In this document: positions 45,809-55,926 of the stretch, piece after piece
Layout: each line of letters starts with the position of its first letter
How positions within the stretch are numbered: the first letter of the stretch is position 1
Source: Sulfodiicoccus acidiphilus
GTDB lineage: Archaea; Thermoproteota; Thermoprotei_A; Sulfolobales; Sulfolobaceae
DNA: 64,000 nucleotides
Reading direction: 5' to 3'
Assembly: GCF_003967175.1 (NCBI RefSeq)
Contig: NZ_AP018553.1
Coordinates: forward strand, 2,095,982 to 2,159,981
Made by a program: the position numbers and the translations under genes
The notes under the pieces: model-generated
What the model was told of the DNA's origin: nothing
Seen by the model: the letters and a program-made list of their open reading frames with translations, nothing else
The model's database searches: none

Positions 45809-46636
45809 ATGAACAAGAAGACGTGGAGGGATATTGTGAAGAAAAAGGGGAAGGAGAAGATAACTGTCCTTACAGCCTACGACTTTCCCACGGCCAAGGC
45901 GTTGGCAGAGACGGAACTCGACTCTATCCTGGTGGGAGACTCGGGAGGAATGAACGTACTGGGGTACGACTCGACCCTTCCAGTCACCATGGAAGATATG
46001 GAGATGTTCACGAGGGCGGTGGCGAGGGCTAGGCCCCCTCAGTTAATAGTAGCGGACATGCCTTTCATGAGCTATGAAATCTCCGTGGAGAGGGCTCTGG
46101 AGAACGCCGCAAGATTAGTTAGGTGTGGAGCCGAGGCGGTGAAGATAGAAGGGGGAAAGGAAGTGACGGAAGTGGTTAGTGCCTTGGTGAGGGCCGGTAT
46201 ACCCGTCATGGGACACGTAGGACTTACGCCTCAGAGAGTCCTCAGAATAGGCGGGTATAGGACAATGGGTTCCGAAGTGGATCAGCTCGTAGAGGACGCT
46301 AAGGCCCTCGAGAGGGCAGGAGCGTTTTCGGTGGTGGTGGAGAACAGTTACGCCGAGGCTGCTAGAGCGGTGACGGAGTCCCTTTCGGTTCCCACGATAT
46401 GCATAGGTGCAGGTCCTCACTGCGACGGACAGGTTCTCGTAATTCACGACATCCTAGGAATGAGTGACGTGAGGCCTTACTTCGCTAGGATGTATAGGAA
46501 CCTAAGGGAGGAGATAAGGGCAGCAGTGCAGGAGTACGTCAGAGATGTGAAGTCGGGCAGTTTTCCGTCTAGTGAAAACTACAAGGAAAGGAAACCTCAC
46601 CTGAACGCCAAAGAGAACGCTACTAAGGTGACGTAA
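45809..46636 (+). CDS. panB: 3-methyl-2-oxobutanoate hydroxymethyltransferase (ketopantoate synthesis)
   Basis: 275 residues, full PanB length. [39 protein letters not shown] and ADMPFMSYE form the TIM-barrel active site; KIEGGKEV and GHVGLTPQ follow. It makes ketopantoate from 2-oxoisovalerate and methylene-tetrahydropterin for coenzyme A synthesis. Its 3' end overlaps the convergent antiporter by 40 bases. Confidence 0.95.
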   Translation: MNKKTWRDIVKKKGKEKITVLTAYDFPTAKALAETELDSILVGDSGGMNVLGYDSTLPVTMEDMEMFTRAVARARPPQLIVADMPFMSYEISVERALENAARLVRCGAEAVKIEGGKEVTEVVSALVRAGIPVMGHVGLTPQRVLRIGGYRTMGSEVDQLVEDAKALERAGAFSVVVENSYAEAARAVTESLSVPTICIGAGPHCDGQVLVIHDILGMSDVRPYFARMYRNLREEIRAAVQEYVRDVKSGSFPSSENYKERKPHLNAKENATKVT

Positions 46637-47511
46637 GCCAATAGAAGTCCTCCAGCTTCCCTAAGCGTCACCTTACCGTCCATCAACGTCAGGGTGAACG
46701 CTGCGTTGGCTAGCAATACCGCCCCCAGGTAAACGGAGTAATTCCCCACGGCTGCTCCACCCAGTCCGACGATAGCCAACAAGACGGTCATGTTTTCTAT
46801 CTTACTGCCCATGAAACTAACTAGGGCCATCGATCCTCCACCTTCGAACCTTGATGCCATGGCGAGAGCACTGAGGCTCTCCTCCATTTCCGCCGCTACA
46901 GGGGAGATCAGCATGGCCAGGACTATAGGTGGTATCCCTACGGAGAGAGACGTCTCCTCTATCTGCTGCACGAAGCCTTTTGATAGGAAGATCAGCGCTG
47001 CCGCGGCGCTCCCCATGAGCAGCCCCGCCTTAAGAGCGACGGAAGGAGGTATCTGGGACGGCCTCTCCTTCACCCTCCGTACCCTCGTGAATACGTAAAC
47101 GGCGTAGATGGACACGAAGGCTATGGAGAACCAGACGTTTATCACCTTAGCTAACACTACTGCAAACAACACAACCGAGCTCGCTCCCATGAAAGAGAGT
47201 TCGACTCTGAAGTCCTCCCTCATGGTCACAGGCCTCCTCCACTTCAGAAAGTACACTAGGACCACTATGAACGCTCCCAATGTGAGTAGGATGAGGTTGC
47301 CGCCAACTGCAGAGCCCAGGGCCACTTGGAGATCACCCCTCATGGTGGCCGATGCCACAAAGATGGTCTCTGGAAGTGAACTGAGCAAACCTAGGAGTAC
47401 ACCTCCAGTGAACCCCTGTCCCAAGTAGTCCTCTAGCATGTCTGCGGCCGCGGCAACTGCCATAGAGGCGGCGCCGAAAGCCACCAAGTAGGCCAGAAGT
47501 ACGGCCAGCAA
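46597..47511 (-). CDS. Calcium/cation antiporter (CaCA family)
   Basis: 304 residues with about ten membrane helices and two inverted alpha repeats: [16 protein letters not shown] (repeat 1) and [18 protein letters not shown] plus [16 protein letters not shown] (repeat 2), which form the cation site. It exchanges Na+ or H+ for Ca2+ at the membrane; direction and ion are not predictable. TTG start near 47511, divergent from DUF2203 with only ~55 bases between the starts. Confidence 0.88.
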   Translation of the reverse strand: MLAVLLAYLVAFGAASMAVAAAADMLEDYLGQGFTGGVLLGLLSSLPETIFVASATMRGDLQVALGSAVGGNLILLTLGAFIVVLVYFLKWRRPVTMREDFRVELSFMGASSVVLFAVVLAKVINVWFSIAFVSIYAVYVFTRVRRVKERPSQIPPSVALKAGLLMGSAAAALIFLSKGFVQQIEETSLSVGIPPIVLAMLISPVAAEMEESLSALAMASRFEGGGSMALVSFMGSKIENMTVLLAIVGLGGAAVGNYSVYLGAVLLANAAFTLTLMDGKVTLREAGGLLLAYVTLVAFSLAFR

Positions 47512-47565
47512 CTTACATAATACTATGGAAGGCCCTCTTATTAAGCCTTGCAGAGAGAATTTAGT

Positions 47566-47931
47566 GTGGAGTACCCTTACTTCGACGTGGAGACTGCCAG
47601 AGAGTTGCTCCCTTGGCTACGAGATACGCTGAAGAAGTTGAGAGAAATGAAGGTTGAGGTTGAGAAGAACATGGTTGGAGGAGATAGGGTGCTCGTATTG
47701 AGGTACTCCATGGAGATCGATCGCTCGCTCAGGGAGATAGTGTCTAAGGGTGTAGTAATAAGAGACTTAGATAAGGGACTTGTAGATTTCCCAGCCGTCG
47801 TAAACGGCAGACCCGCCTACCTCTGCTGGTTGATCGATGAAGAGGATGTCTCGCATTGGCATTATGCGGAGGACGGGTTCAAAGGCCGTAGGAGGCTAAC
47901 TGGAGAGGAAGAAGTATTAAGCCTGAGGTGA
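47566..47931 (+). CDS. DUF2203 family protein
   Basis: About 121 residues from GTG at 47566, which lies ~26 bases after a TATA-like cttattaag box; a TTG at 47548 is in frame but is not needed. The family motifs EYPYFDVETARELLPWLRD, LVDFPAVVNGRPAYLCWL and HWHYAEDGFKGRR are present. The DUF2203 function is unknown; the conserved His/Trp/Glu-rich end suggests a binding site. Confidence 0.85.
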   Translation: MEYPYFDVETARELLPWLRDTLKKLREMKVEVEKNMVGGDRVLVLRYSMEIDRSLREIVSKGVVIRDLDKGLVDFPAVVNGRPAYLCWLIDEEDVSHWHYAEDGFKGRRRLTGEEEVLSLR

Positions 47932-47990
47932 ACGGAACCCGTCTCGGACCACGGGCCTAAGCTAAAAAGACCACGTTACCATGTGAACGC

Positions 47991-50015
47991 ATGCAGTGGG
48001 AAGATTTACCGTTCATCCTCGGAAAGGGAAAGTACCTCGACGACGTGAAGCTTCCTGGAGAGTTGAGTCTTCACGTGCTCAGGTCTCCCTATGCTAGAGC
48101 TAAGGTAACATCGTTAGGGGCCCCTAGCAAGTCGCTACTTTTCCTAACGTGGGAAGGTGTGAAGTTCTACATGCCGGCTCTGACGCTGCCTGGTGCTAAG
48201 GTCAAGAGGATGCCCGTTCTAGCCGACGGTAGAGTGAACTTCTACGGTCAGCCAGTGGCTGCGATAGTCGCCGAAGATAGATATGATGGAGAGGACGTTC
48301 TTGAGGACGTAGGAGCGGATTACGACCCGCTAGAACCTTCTTTAGAACTGGAGGACCCAAAGGTCCAGATACACGAGGACGTCCCAGGGAACGTGTGCAA
48401 TGAGACCGCACTCAAAGGAGGTGACCTATCAGCGTTCAGGGATGCTCAGGTGCAAGTAAACAGAAGGATCGAGATGGCCAGGGTGGTGGCCAATCCCACC
48501 GAGCCTAAGGGGGTCGTAGCGAACTACCACGACGAGGTACTAGATATCTACGTTTCCACGCAATCGCCCTTCCGCGTGAGGAACGACCTCACGGAGGTAC
48601 TTGGAATACCGCCAGAGAAGGTGAGGGTTTTCTCGTCTGACACGGGAGGAGCGTTCGGCAACAAGACTCCTGCATACCCTGAATACGTGTTGGCATCCAT
48701 CGCGTCCATCAAACTGCATAGGCCCGTCAAATGGGTAGAGACTAGGAGAGAGCACCTAACTAACCCCACCCAGGGAAAGGGTATGATAATAGATGCCACC
48801 CTTTACGCGAAGAAGGACGGAACGTTAGTCGGAGTGAAAGGTAAGGTAATACATGACGTAGGGGCCTATAACTTCACCATCAACGCAATGATGGCATCGT
48901 TCCCAGCTAGGCTCATAACTGGGCCTTACGTAATGAAGGCCGCCGAAGTTAAGGCCGTATCCGTCTTCACTAACGCGCCTCCTACTGGGCCTTACAGGGG
49001 AGCAGGGAGGCCGGAGGCAGCGCTGGCCCACGAGGCTCTCATGAACGATCTAGCGGACGAGTTAGGTGCAGATCCAGTGGAGCTCAGGAGAAAGAACCTG
49101 ATAAGGGGAGAGTACACTACACCGCTAGGGAACCGGGTAGATCCAGCAGGCTACGAGGAGGTACTCAGAAGGGCCGAGTCGGTATATAGAGACTGGAAAT
49201 CCAAGGGGAGGACAGTCTCGTTGGTGGTGTTCTCGGCCTTCGTATCGGCTTCACCTGGGGAGAGTGCCAAGGCAAGGTTGACCCCGAAAGGGGTGGAGAT
49301 AGTGGTGGGATCTAGGCCTCACGGCCAGGCCCACTTAACGACTTTCACCAACTTGGCAGCTCGAACGCTTGGTGTAGATCCCAAGTTCGTGAAGGTGAGG
49401 TTCGCTGATACCACTGAACTAAAGGAGGCGATTGGCACGTTCGGCAGCAGGAGCGCCTCTGTTGGTGGAGCGGCATTGGTGACAGCGCTCACTAGGTTGC
49501 GAGAAAAGGTGGGCGATGGGGACTTGATGGAGGCAGCGAAGACATTAGGGGAAGTGGAGGTGGAGGTGTTCTACAAAGCGGATCCCATTTTCTCTCCAGG
49601 TGCTTACGTCGTGGCGGTGAAGGTCGACCGCGAAACCTGCTATCCCATGGTCGAAGATGTATTTGGAGTGGATGATGTGGGGAAAGTGTTGAATAGACAG
49701 GACGCAGAGGCTCAAGTAATCGGAGGTGTTATGCAAGGCATAGCAGAGGCCCTTTGGGAGGAGGCTAAATACTCTCCGGAAGGCACACCAGAGTTCGGAA
49801 CTATGGTAGAGGCTGGATTCCCGAAGGCCTCCCAAGCGCCGAGAGTGAAGGTGGAGCTAGTGGAGTTCCCGTCACAGTTACCTCACGGCGCTCGGGGAGT
49901 GGGTGAAAGCGGGACTATCGGAGCTATGGCGGGGACTTTCCTGTCATTGGAGAAGGCCTTAGGCGGGAAACTCCGTAAGATACCAGTGCTGCCGGAGAAA
50001 CTGTGTAGCTCCTAG
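47991..50015 (+). CDS. Xanthine dehydrogenase-family molybdenum-binding large subunit
   Basis: 674 residues, somewhat shorter than usual (~750). Molybdopterin motifs: SDTGGAFGNKTPAYPEY, PPTGPYRGAGRPEAALAHEA, GSRPHGQAHLTTFTNLA and GARGVGESGTIGAM with the catalytic Glu. Family enzymes oxidise aldehydes, CO or purines; crenarchaeal relatives are often glyceraldehyde/aldehyde oxidoreductases with separate FAD and FeS subunits. No such subunit genes are adjacent, so it may pair with ones encoded elsewhere. Start near 47991 from family alignment (GKGKYLDDVKLPGEL). Confidence 0.88.
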   Translation: MQWEDLPFILGKGKYLDDVKLPGELSLHVLRSPYARAKVTSLGAPSKSLLFLTWEGVKFYMPALTLPGAKVKRMPVLADGRVNFYGQPVAAIVAEDRYDGEDVLEDVGADYDPLEPSLELEDPKVQIHEDVPGNVCNETALKGGDLSAFRDAQVQVNRRIEMARVVANPTEPKGVVANYHDEVLDIYVSTQSPFRVRNDLTEVLGIPPEKVRVFSSDTGGAFGNKTPAYPEYVLASIASIKLHRPVKWVETRREHLTNPTQGKGMIIDATLYAKKDGTLVGVKGKVIHDVGAYNFTINAMMASFPARLITGPYVMKAAEVKAVSVFTNAPPTGPYRGAGRPEAALAHEALMNDLADELGADPVELRRKNLIRGEYTTPLGNRVDPAGYEEVLRRAESVYRDWKSKGRTVSLVVFSAFVSASPGESAKARLTPKGVEIVVGSRPHGQAHLTTFTNLAARTLGVDPKFVKVRFADTTELKEAIGTFGSRSASVGGAALVTALTRLREKVGDGDLMEAAKTLGEVEVEVFYKADPIFSPGAYVVAVKVDRETCYPMVEDVFGVDDVGKVLNRQDAEAQVIGGVMQGIAEALWEEAKYSPEGTPEFGTMVEAGFPKASQAPRVKVELVEFPSQLPHGARGVGESGTIGAMAGTFLSLEKALGGKLRKIPVLPEKLCSS

Positions 50016-50045
50016 TTTTTTACCCACCTCCGTTTAGTCTAATAG

Positions 50046-50729
50046 GTGGAGTACAGGGTAGTAGATTCCGTACCCATTAACAGGATGAGCGACATCGTTT
50101 TGGCTACACCCAAGCTCGACGAAGAGTATGCGAACGCTTTACTGTTGAGGGCCGCTAGCGGAGTCAAGATCAAATTAGTTACGTGCGATAGAGAATGGGG
50201 CCCTTGGCTGGACAATCAGAGGAGATCCTACGGACTTGTTGAAGAGAACATAGCTAAGAGGGGAGTGGAGAAGTGTAGGGGAAAAGCCATTACCCTTTCG
50301 AGACTTTCGATACTCATCCCTTTTATAGTGGTGGTCCTGATGCCGGTTACGTACCTGAGGCTGCCTATTCATTTGCTCGTAGTACCTCCAATGGCTGCAC
50401 TCGCAGTCGCGCTCCTAGTTGAGCTCAGGAAGCTTTCTAGGGACGCCAGAATTGAACTCCAATTGAAAGTTGAGGGCCTTGAGAGACTGAAAATCGAGAT
50501 CGGCACGGTACGAGAGGAGATAAGAAGGAGCCTCGAAGTGGTCCAGGCACCTATCTTCACGGGAACGGTGGTAGTGCACTCGGAGGGCGCGTTCTTCACG
50601 TCGGCCGACCTCACAACAGTAAGCTTGAAGACGCTATCTGCCTATCAAGAACTAAAGAAGGAGGATGGACTGGATCTGATTCGAGCGATCGGAGAAGGAA
50701 AGGTGAAGGAGATCAGCTCAGCCCAGTGA
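50046..50729 (+). CDS. Membrane-anchored hypothetical protein with PLD-like N-terminus
   Basis: 227 residues. The N-terminal ~70 residues resemble the start of a phospholipase-D-like or restriction-associated domain (LLLRAASGVKIKLVTCDREW) but lack an HKD motif. Two hydrophobic helices (LSILIPFIVVVLMPVTYL, LLVVPPMAALAVALLV) follow, then a long charged coiled-coil and a small beta domain. It begins 30 bases after the molybdenum hydroxylase stop, with no clear functional link. Function unknown. Confidence 0.6.
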   Translation: MEYRVVDSVPINRMSDIVLATPKLDEEYANALLLRAASGVKIKLVTCDREWGPWLDNQRRSYGLVEENIAKRGVEKCRGKAITLSRLSILIPFIVVVLMPVTYLRLPIHLLVVPPMAALAVALLVELRKLSRDARIELQLKVEGLERLKIEIGTVREEIRRSLEVVQAPIFTGTVVVHSEGAFFTSADLTTVSLKTLSAYQELKKEDGLDLIRAIGEGKVKEISSAQ

Positions 50730-50780
50730 ACTTCCCTAGCAGCAATAAATGATCTACTAGACTTGGGCGAATATCTATTC

Positions 50781-50990
50781 GAGAGCTACCCTGCCGTCAC
50801 GGTCGGAGCGTCCTGCTTCATCGCTTCACTTCGCCCAACGGTGGAGGGTGGAGTACCACAGACGAGTATCGTCCAGTCTTCGACGTAGAGTCCGCATAGA
50901 TTGCCGCTCATGATATGGCCTTTAGCTTGAGGGCGTATACATAACATTCTCCCTAGCCAGGGCATCGTATCGACGCTCACCCTGTCTGCG
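50781..50990 (-). mobile_element. IS200/IS605-type right end with tnpB 3' remnant
   Basis: The minus strand at 50781-50822 reads GAAGCAGGACGCTCCGACCG, then tgacggcagggtagctc, a close match to the right ends at 26.5 and 41.0 kb. The frame through it ends AMKQDAPTVTAG, like TnpB tails. Upstream (to ~50990) is a short frame with no recognised domain. The remainder, 50991-51240, holds no gene; a short stem-loop (ACTCCC/GGGAGT, ~51018-51033) has no assigned role. Confidence 0.5.
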
Positions 50991-51240
50991 ACTGTCTTCG
51001 ATGCTGGCGTTTAGTTTACTCCCTCGGGGGAGTTCGTTTTATCAACTCTCACTGACTAGCTAGGAGAGGTAGTCGTGCACTCCTTTCACATTTCCTTAGT
51101 GGAATTGAGGTTAGGGACGATCCCGAAAAATTGTCAGAAACCCGCCAGAACCCTACAAGAGAGGACGCGTCTCCGTTGGAGAGTTTCACGTCCCCTGGTT
51201 CGACCGTGAACTCCTCTCTAGAGGAAAGGCACTAAAATTA

Positions 51241-51315
51241 TGGGCCCGCTGGGACTCGAACCCAGGACCTCCGCCATGTCAGGGCGGCGTCCTAACCAGG
51301 CTAGACGACGGGCCC
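51241..51315 (-). tRNA. tRNA-Val (GAC)
   Basis: Minus-strand cloverleaf of 75 nt: acceptor GGGCCCG/CGGGCCC with discriminator A. The anticodon stem CCGCC/GGCGG closes the loop CTGACAT (anticodon GAC), and GGTTCGAATCC forms the T arm. CCA is not encoded. No intron. Confidence 0.95.
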
Positions 51316-51363
51316 CCTCATACCGTAAATACCAAGGATATATATGTTCTGCGCTACCTTCCT

Positions 51364-52113
51364 TCAACGTGGTCGGAGTTCCTTGAGTTGGGGTATTAGT
51401 GAAAGCGTATTCTTAGATACCACTTCTTCAACATCCTCAAGCTTACTCCCGACCAACGAGGATATCTTCTGAAGTGTCAGTGCTACGTTGCAGGGCTCGT
51501 TCCTCACCGACCGAGTTGGACCTAGGAACGGCGAGTCCGTCTCAGTGAGGACGCTACTCAACGGAAGCTTCTTGAGTACTTCCTGCCTGTTCCTGTCTCT
51601 GACGAGAACGGGAGGGAACGAGATGAATCCGCCGAGGTCCACTGCCCTCAAGGCGTCCCTCGCATTCCCCTCGAACGCATGGAGAGCAAACCTAACCTCG
51701 TGTGATCCTAAGAGATCTAATGCTTCGTTCATTCCTCCCCTCACGTGAATAACGAGGGGCTTTCCCTGTCTCTCTCCAAGTTCCAGGAACTTGGAGAAGA
51801 CTTCCCTCTGAGCCTTCCTGGATTCGGGCTCCTTCACCCAGAAATAGTCCAATCCCACCTCACTTATCACGGTCACCTTAGATACCAACGAAAGGCTGTC
51901 TTCCAACTCGTTCATTTTTTCGGCGACGAACTCTGGGTGAAAACCGACGGCTGGAAGGACGTTCCAATACATGGACGCTAGCTCTAGAGCAGCCAAGTTG
52001 CTCTTGAGGTCCACCCCAGCGTTGACAACTACTACGCTGCAACGAGATAAGACCTCGTCTCTGTCCTTTTCGAACTCGGGAGTCTCGAGGTGGGCGTGAA
52101 CGTCGTAAAGCAC
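51364..52113 (-). CDS. TatD-family metal-dependent hydrolase
   Basis: 249 residues: MLYDVHAHLETPEFEKDRDEV (metal H-x-H), PAVGFHPEFVAEK, VISEVGLDYFW (Glu ligand), PLVIHVRGG, FALHAFEGN and LTETDSPFLGP (Asp). Members are 3'-exonucleases or related TIM-barrel hydrolases. The tRNA-Val gene lies ~50 bases beyond its stop on the same strand. Confidence 0.9.
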   Translation of the reverse strand: MLYDVHAHLETPEFEKDRDEVLSRCSVVVVNAGVDLKSNLAALELASMYWNVLPAVGFHPEFVAEKMNELEDSLSLVSKVTVISEVGLDYFWVKEPESRKAQREVFSKFLELGERQGKPLVIHVRGGMNEALDLLGSHEVRFALHAFEGNARDALRAVDLGGFISFPPVLVRDRNRQEVLKKLPLSSVLTETDSPFLGPTRSVRNEPCNVALTLQKISSLVGSKLEDVEEVVSKNTLSLIPQLKELRPR

Positions 52114-52194
52114 AGAGTGAGTCTCAACCAGGAGGTAAAAACGTTCATCTAGAACTCAGAGGACGTGGCTAGGTTCCTAGGCCTACCGGTGAAG

Positions 52195-53499
52195 CTAACC
52201 GCCCTCTAAGGCGCTCCTGAAGATCTCCTCCAAATCCCTCCTCCCTACTTGCTTCGGGGATAGCCCCAGGAGCCTCTGCTGCGCTAGGGTCCCTTTTACT
52301 AGGTCCTCCAGGTCTTGCGAGGTGAAGTCAAGTTCCCTCAGGCTGGTGGGGACTTTAAGGGAGCTCAATAGCTTCACGTAATATTCGAAAAGCTGATCCC
52401 CGACCCTTCCAGGGTCTGGCTCCATGCCCAAAGCCCTCACCACCGCCGAGAACCTCTCCTCGGCGAACGGGGATAGATACCTGAAGGCGTAGGCAGCTGG
52501 GATCGCAGTGCTAATCCCGTGGGGTGCTATGGGGTAGCCAAACTCGTAGTCCTCTGGGTACCACCTCCTCAACATGCCCGCTATCGGGTATGCCATAGCG
52601 TGAGGCACGTGGACCCCAGCGTGCCCGAAGCCAATTCCCGCAACGCTTGCCCCAAGAGTCATGTAGTACCTCGCCTCCAAGTCGTATGGGTCAGCATAGG
52701 CTCTCTTTAGGTAGCGATGTACCCACCTCACGGCCTCTGACGCGAAGAGGTCTCCTATCGGAGTCGAGCCTGCGTAGACAGGCCTATCGGCGGGGTTGGA
52801 AACCGCAGGCCTGGCAGTGTAGGGGTGGGCAGTGAAGGACTCTATAGCGTGATTAAGGACGTCTAGTCCAGAGGAGGCAGTAACCATGGGTGGGAGGGTC
52901 ACAGTGTTTAGAGGGTCTACTATGGCTATAGACGGTCTCAGATATTGGTTGCTTATCCCAGTCTTCACCTTTAGGCGAGTGACGTCAAATATAGCGACGT
53001 TAGTGTTCTCGCTCCCAGTTCCAGCCGTAGTGGGGATGGCTATCATTGGTTTGAGCGGTCCTGGAGGGGAGATACCCTTCCCTATAGGCCTGTTTATGTA
53101 GTCGTTCAAGTCTGCAGGGTAGGTGTAAAGTAGGTTCAGAACCTTGGCTGTGTCTATGGTAGAGCCGCCTCCAAGTGCGACGAAGCCGTCTATTTTCATG
53201 TCCTTTATTTCCCTGTAAGCCTCAACGAGCTCCGTGTCCTCGGGCTCCACCCTTACATGGTCGGTGATGTTGACCGTCACCCCTTCACTTTCGAGACGCG
53301 ACCTCACCTCCTCCATCAACTTGGTTCCTCTCAACTTCCTCCCCACAACCAATAGGACGTTCCTGACTCCCAGCCTCTTAGCCTCGTATCCGACTTCCTT
53401 GGTGGAGCCGAGGCCGAACTTGACCTGAGGAATATTTATGACGAAAACTGCGTCGTTGAGAGGAGAGTAAGCGAGAAAGGCCGGATCCAACGGGATCAC
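52195..53499 (-). CDS. Iron-containing alcohol dehydrogenase (HOT-like)
   Basis: About 434 residues from GTG at 53499, which overlaps the upstream MBL stop (GTGA); an ATG at 53535 would overlap it more. NAD motif FVALGGGSTIDTAKVL and PTTAGTGSENTNVAIF lead to the metal motif SGLDVLNHAIESF, then GFGHAGVHVPHAMAYPI and APHGIS. Family members are hydroxyacid-oxoacid transhydrogenase/4-hydroxybutyrate dehydrogenase types. With the lactonase and aldehyde dehydrogenase it suggests catabolism of lactones or hydroxyacids. Confidence 0.85.
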   Translation of the reverse strand: MIPLDPAFLAYSPLNDAVFVINIPQVKFGLGSTKEVGYEAKRLGVRNVLLVVGRKLRGTKLMEEVRSRLESEGVTVNITDHVRVEPEDTELVEAYREIKDMKIDGFVALGGGSTIDTAKVLNLLYTYPADLNDYINRPIGKGISPPGPLKPMIAIPTTAGTGSENTNVAIFDVTRLKVKTGISNQYLRPSIAIVDPLNTVTLPPMVTASSGLDVLNHAIESFTAHPYTARPAVSNPADRPVYAGSTPIGDLFASEAVRWVHRYLKRAYADPYDLEARYYMTLGASVAGIGFGHAGVHVPHAMAYPIAGMLRRWYPEDYEFGYPIAPHGISTAIPAAYAFRYLSPFAEERFSAVVRALGMEPDPGRVGDQLFEYYVKLLSSLKVPTSLRELDFTSQDLEDLVKGTLAQQRLLGLSPKQVGRRDLEEIFRSALEGG

Positions 53500-54311
53500 T
53501 CTAACCCCTTGGGAGCAGAGGGGAACTTGTTCCATAGTCCTGGGTCGTGACTCAAGACTATCTTGGCCTTCCTAGCCCTCTCTCTGACCTTCAGTTTCCT
53601 TATGTAGGAATGCCACTCATCGGCGTCGCTGAGTAGCCAGCCCTTTGCCTCTAGTTCGTACTCCTGAGGGATGTGGAGGTAGTCCCCAGTGAAAGTGTAG
53701 TTGTTGCCTCCTCGCGTGGAGACATGCATCACCTGGTGTCCTGGGGTATGTCCACCTGTGAACTCTAACTCGACACCGTCAAGCAACTGGAAAGTCCGGT
53801 CGTCTATGGGGACCCAGTTGGCTCCCTTTAGAGGCTCTAGGTCAGCAAGGTCATAGGCCCCACCTTTGCCCTGCCACAGCATGTAGAGGGCATACTCAAG
53901 TTCCTTCTTCTGTACTAGGATGGGGACTTTCGCGTCCTTGAAAGGTAGCGCCTGACCTATGTGATCCAAGTGGAGGTGGGAGATCACGACAAAGCTCACG
54001 TCACTGGGCTTGATTCCGACCTTCATTAGTTGCCTCTCTATCCTGTTCTCCTCGGAGAACTTAATGATAGGGAACACGTCCATTAGACCCTTGGCGTGAG
54101 TCTGCATGGCGTCCGGAGCTATGCCGGTGTCGAAGAGAACGTAGCCATCTTTGTGCTGTACCAGGGCCGCAGTGACTGGTATTTCCACCCACTCTCTTTT
54201 CGGAGACTTATTTGAATTGGTCAAAGCGCCTCCAGCTGCCCCAGGCAAGAACCAACCTAGATCTCCTCCCAGCCAACCCAAGTCTAAGAGGTAGATCTTT
54301 TCTGCGACCAT
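53496..54311 (-). CDS. MBL-fold lactonase-like hydrolase (N-acyl homoserine lactonase family)
   Basis: About 271 residues. Zinc motif SHLHLDHIG (H114-x-H116-x-D118-H119), then GGHTPGHQVMHV, FTGDYLHIPQEYELEA and VLSHDPGLW give the complete ligand set, and FDTGIAPDAMQ is typical of AHL-lactonase-like proteins. ATG at 54311 is preferred to TTG 54317 on promoter spacing (TATA ~54340). It is coupled to the ADH by a GTGA overlap, so lactone hydrolysis then alcohol oxidation is a plausible pathway. Confidence 0.85.
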   Translation of the reverse strand: MVAEKIYLLDLGWLGGDLGWFLPGAAGGALTNSNKSPKREWVEIPVTAALVQHKDGYVLFDTGIAPDAMQTHAKGLMDVFPIIKFSEENRIERQLMKVGIKPSDVSFVVISHLHLDHIGQALPFKDAKVPILVQKKELEYALYMLWQGKGGAYDLADLEPLKGANWVPIDDRTFQLLDGVELEFTGGHTPGHQVMHVSTRGGNNYTFTGDYLHIPQEYELEAKGWLLSDADEWHSYIRKLKVRERARKAKIVLSHDPGLWNKFPSAPKGLE

Positions 54312-54514
54312 GCGCAACTATTTCTCATCTGAATAAAAATTTTGTGTTCCATTGTTAACGATATACTAAGTAACAAATTTGAATGACGTGCAAAGTTAGG
54401 TAGTACAAAGACGGGGACTAAGAGATAAAGCGGTTGTAATCCAACGCCCATCCGGCCTCAAAGTCAAACTCTCCATTTTTACAAAATATAAGCCGTTCAA
54501 CGGTACATCTAAGA

Positions 54515-55843
54515 GTGGCCATCAAGACCATCAATCCCTACACTGGAGAAATTCTAGGAGAGTACCAGGAAGATTCCCTCGCCTCCGCCACGGCTAAGAT
54601 CGATGAGGTCAGACGAGCTCAGAGAGAGTGGAGGAAGGACGTCGGTGCTAGGCTGGAGGTCTTGAGGGAGGTGAGGAAGAGGCTAGAGGCGAGAGAGAAG
54701 GAAGTGGCCAGGTTGATGACGATGGAGATGGGTAAACCGATCTCTCAGAGTCTATCAGAGGTCAAAAAGGACCTGTGGCTCATGGACTACATGATCGAGA
54801 ACGTGGAGTCGATGCTGGCCCCTGAGCATGTGAAGACGGAGGCCTTCAGAAGTTACGTCAGGTTCGACCCTTTAGGGGTGGTGCTCCTAGTGATGCCTTG
54901 GAACTTCCCGACGTGGCAGGTGATGAGGGCTGCCGTCCCAGCCCTGTTGGCAGGAAACGGGGTAGTGCTTAAACATGCTTCCATCGTAACCGGCACCAGC
55001 CTGTTCCTGCAAGAAATATTCGATCTGCCGGTCTTCAGGTCCTTGGTGATGAGGGGAGGGAACGTCGAGCCTCTCATAGAGAAGGTTGACGGAGTCAGTT
55101 TCACCGGTTCTACCCCTGTAGGTGCTAAAATAGGTGAAATCGCGGGCAGGCATGTTAAGAAGGTGGTCCTTGAACTTGGGGGTTCTGACCCATTCATAGT
55201 CCTCCCCAGCGCAGACTTGGAGAGTACCGTTAGGAACGCAGTGTTCGCCAGGTTGCAGAACAATGGACAGAGTTGCATTGCCTCCAAGAGATTCATAGTT
55301 CACTCCGACGTCTATGAGGAGTTCAGGGAAATGTTACTGGACCAGTTCAGAGAGGTGAAATCGGGTGATCCTCTGAGGGAAGACACGTTTCTCGGTCCTC
55401 TGTCCAGCAGCGAACAGTACGACACTGTAAGAGGGCAGGTGGACAGGTTAAGGAAGGTCGGCAAAGTGGTTGAAGCCCAAGACCTCAGGATGAGGAACTT
55501 CGTCCCTCCCACTGTGGTGGAGTCCGCTAGTCCCTTCAACGAGGAAGTGTTCGGACCAGTGGCTCTGCTCAAGGAGTTCAGAAGGAACGAGGAGGCCGTG
55601 GAGTTGGCTAACGACACTCCCTTCGGCCTCGGGGCATCCATATGGGGAGACCCAGAAGAGGCAGAAAGATTGATTCCAGACATAGAGGCGGGGATGGTTT
55701 TTGTGAACAAGGTCGTGGCATCTGACCCTAGACTTCCGTTTGGAGGGGTGAAGAAGAGTGGTGTGGGGAGGGAACTGTCTAGGTTCGGACTTCTAGAGTT
55801 CACTAACGTTAAGTCGGTCTGGGTTCAGCCTAAAGCAAATTAA
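54515..55843 (+). CDS. Aldehyde dehydrogenase (succinate-semialdehyde type)
   Basis: 442 residues. VVLLVMPWNFPTWQVMRAAV, FTGSTPVGAKIGEIAG (NAD binding), VVLELGGSDPFIVL (general-base Glu), NNGQSCIASKRF (catalytic Cys) and NKVVASDPRLPFGGVKKSGVGREL are all present. GTG start at 54515. It oxidises an aldehyde to the acid with NAD(P)+. It is divergent from the lactonase-ADH pair, and a common substrate route is likely but unproven. Confidence 0.92.
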   Translation: MAIKTINPYTGEILGEYQEDSLASATAKIDEVRRAQREWRKDVGARLEVLREVRKRLEAREKEVARLMTMEMGKPISQSLSEVKKDLWLMDYMIENVESMLAPEHVKTEAFRSYVRFDPLGVVLLVMPWNFPTWQVMRAAVPALLAGNGVVLKHASIVTGTSLFLQEIFDLPVFRSLVMRGGNVEPLIEKVDGVSFTGSTPVGAKIGEIAGRHVKKVVLELGGSDPFIVLPSADLESTVRNAVFARLQNNGQSCIASKRFIVHSDVYEEFREMLLDQFREVKSGDPLREDTFLGPLSSSEQYDTVRGQVDRLRKVGKVVEAQDLRMRNFVPPTVVESASPFNEEVFGPVALLKEFRRNEEAVELANDTPFGLGASIWGDPEEAERLIPDIEAGMVFVNKVVASDPRLPFGGVKKSGVGRELSRFGLLEFTNVKSVWVQPKAN

Positions 55844-55926
55844 GGTTAGAAAACGAAAATTCAAGTATAAAGAGGGACAAACTCTTCCTAACTTCCTCTA
55901 GGAGGGTAGACTGGGAAAAGTTCCCA

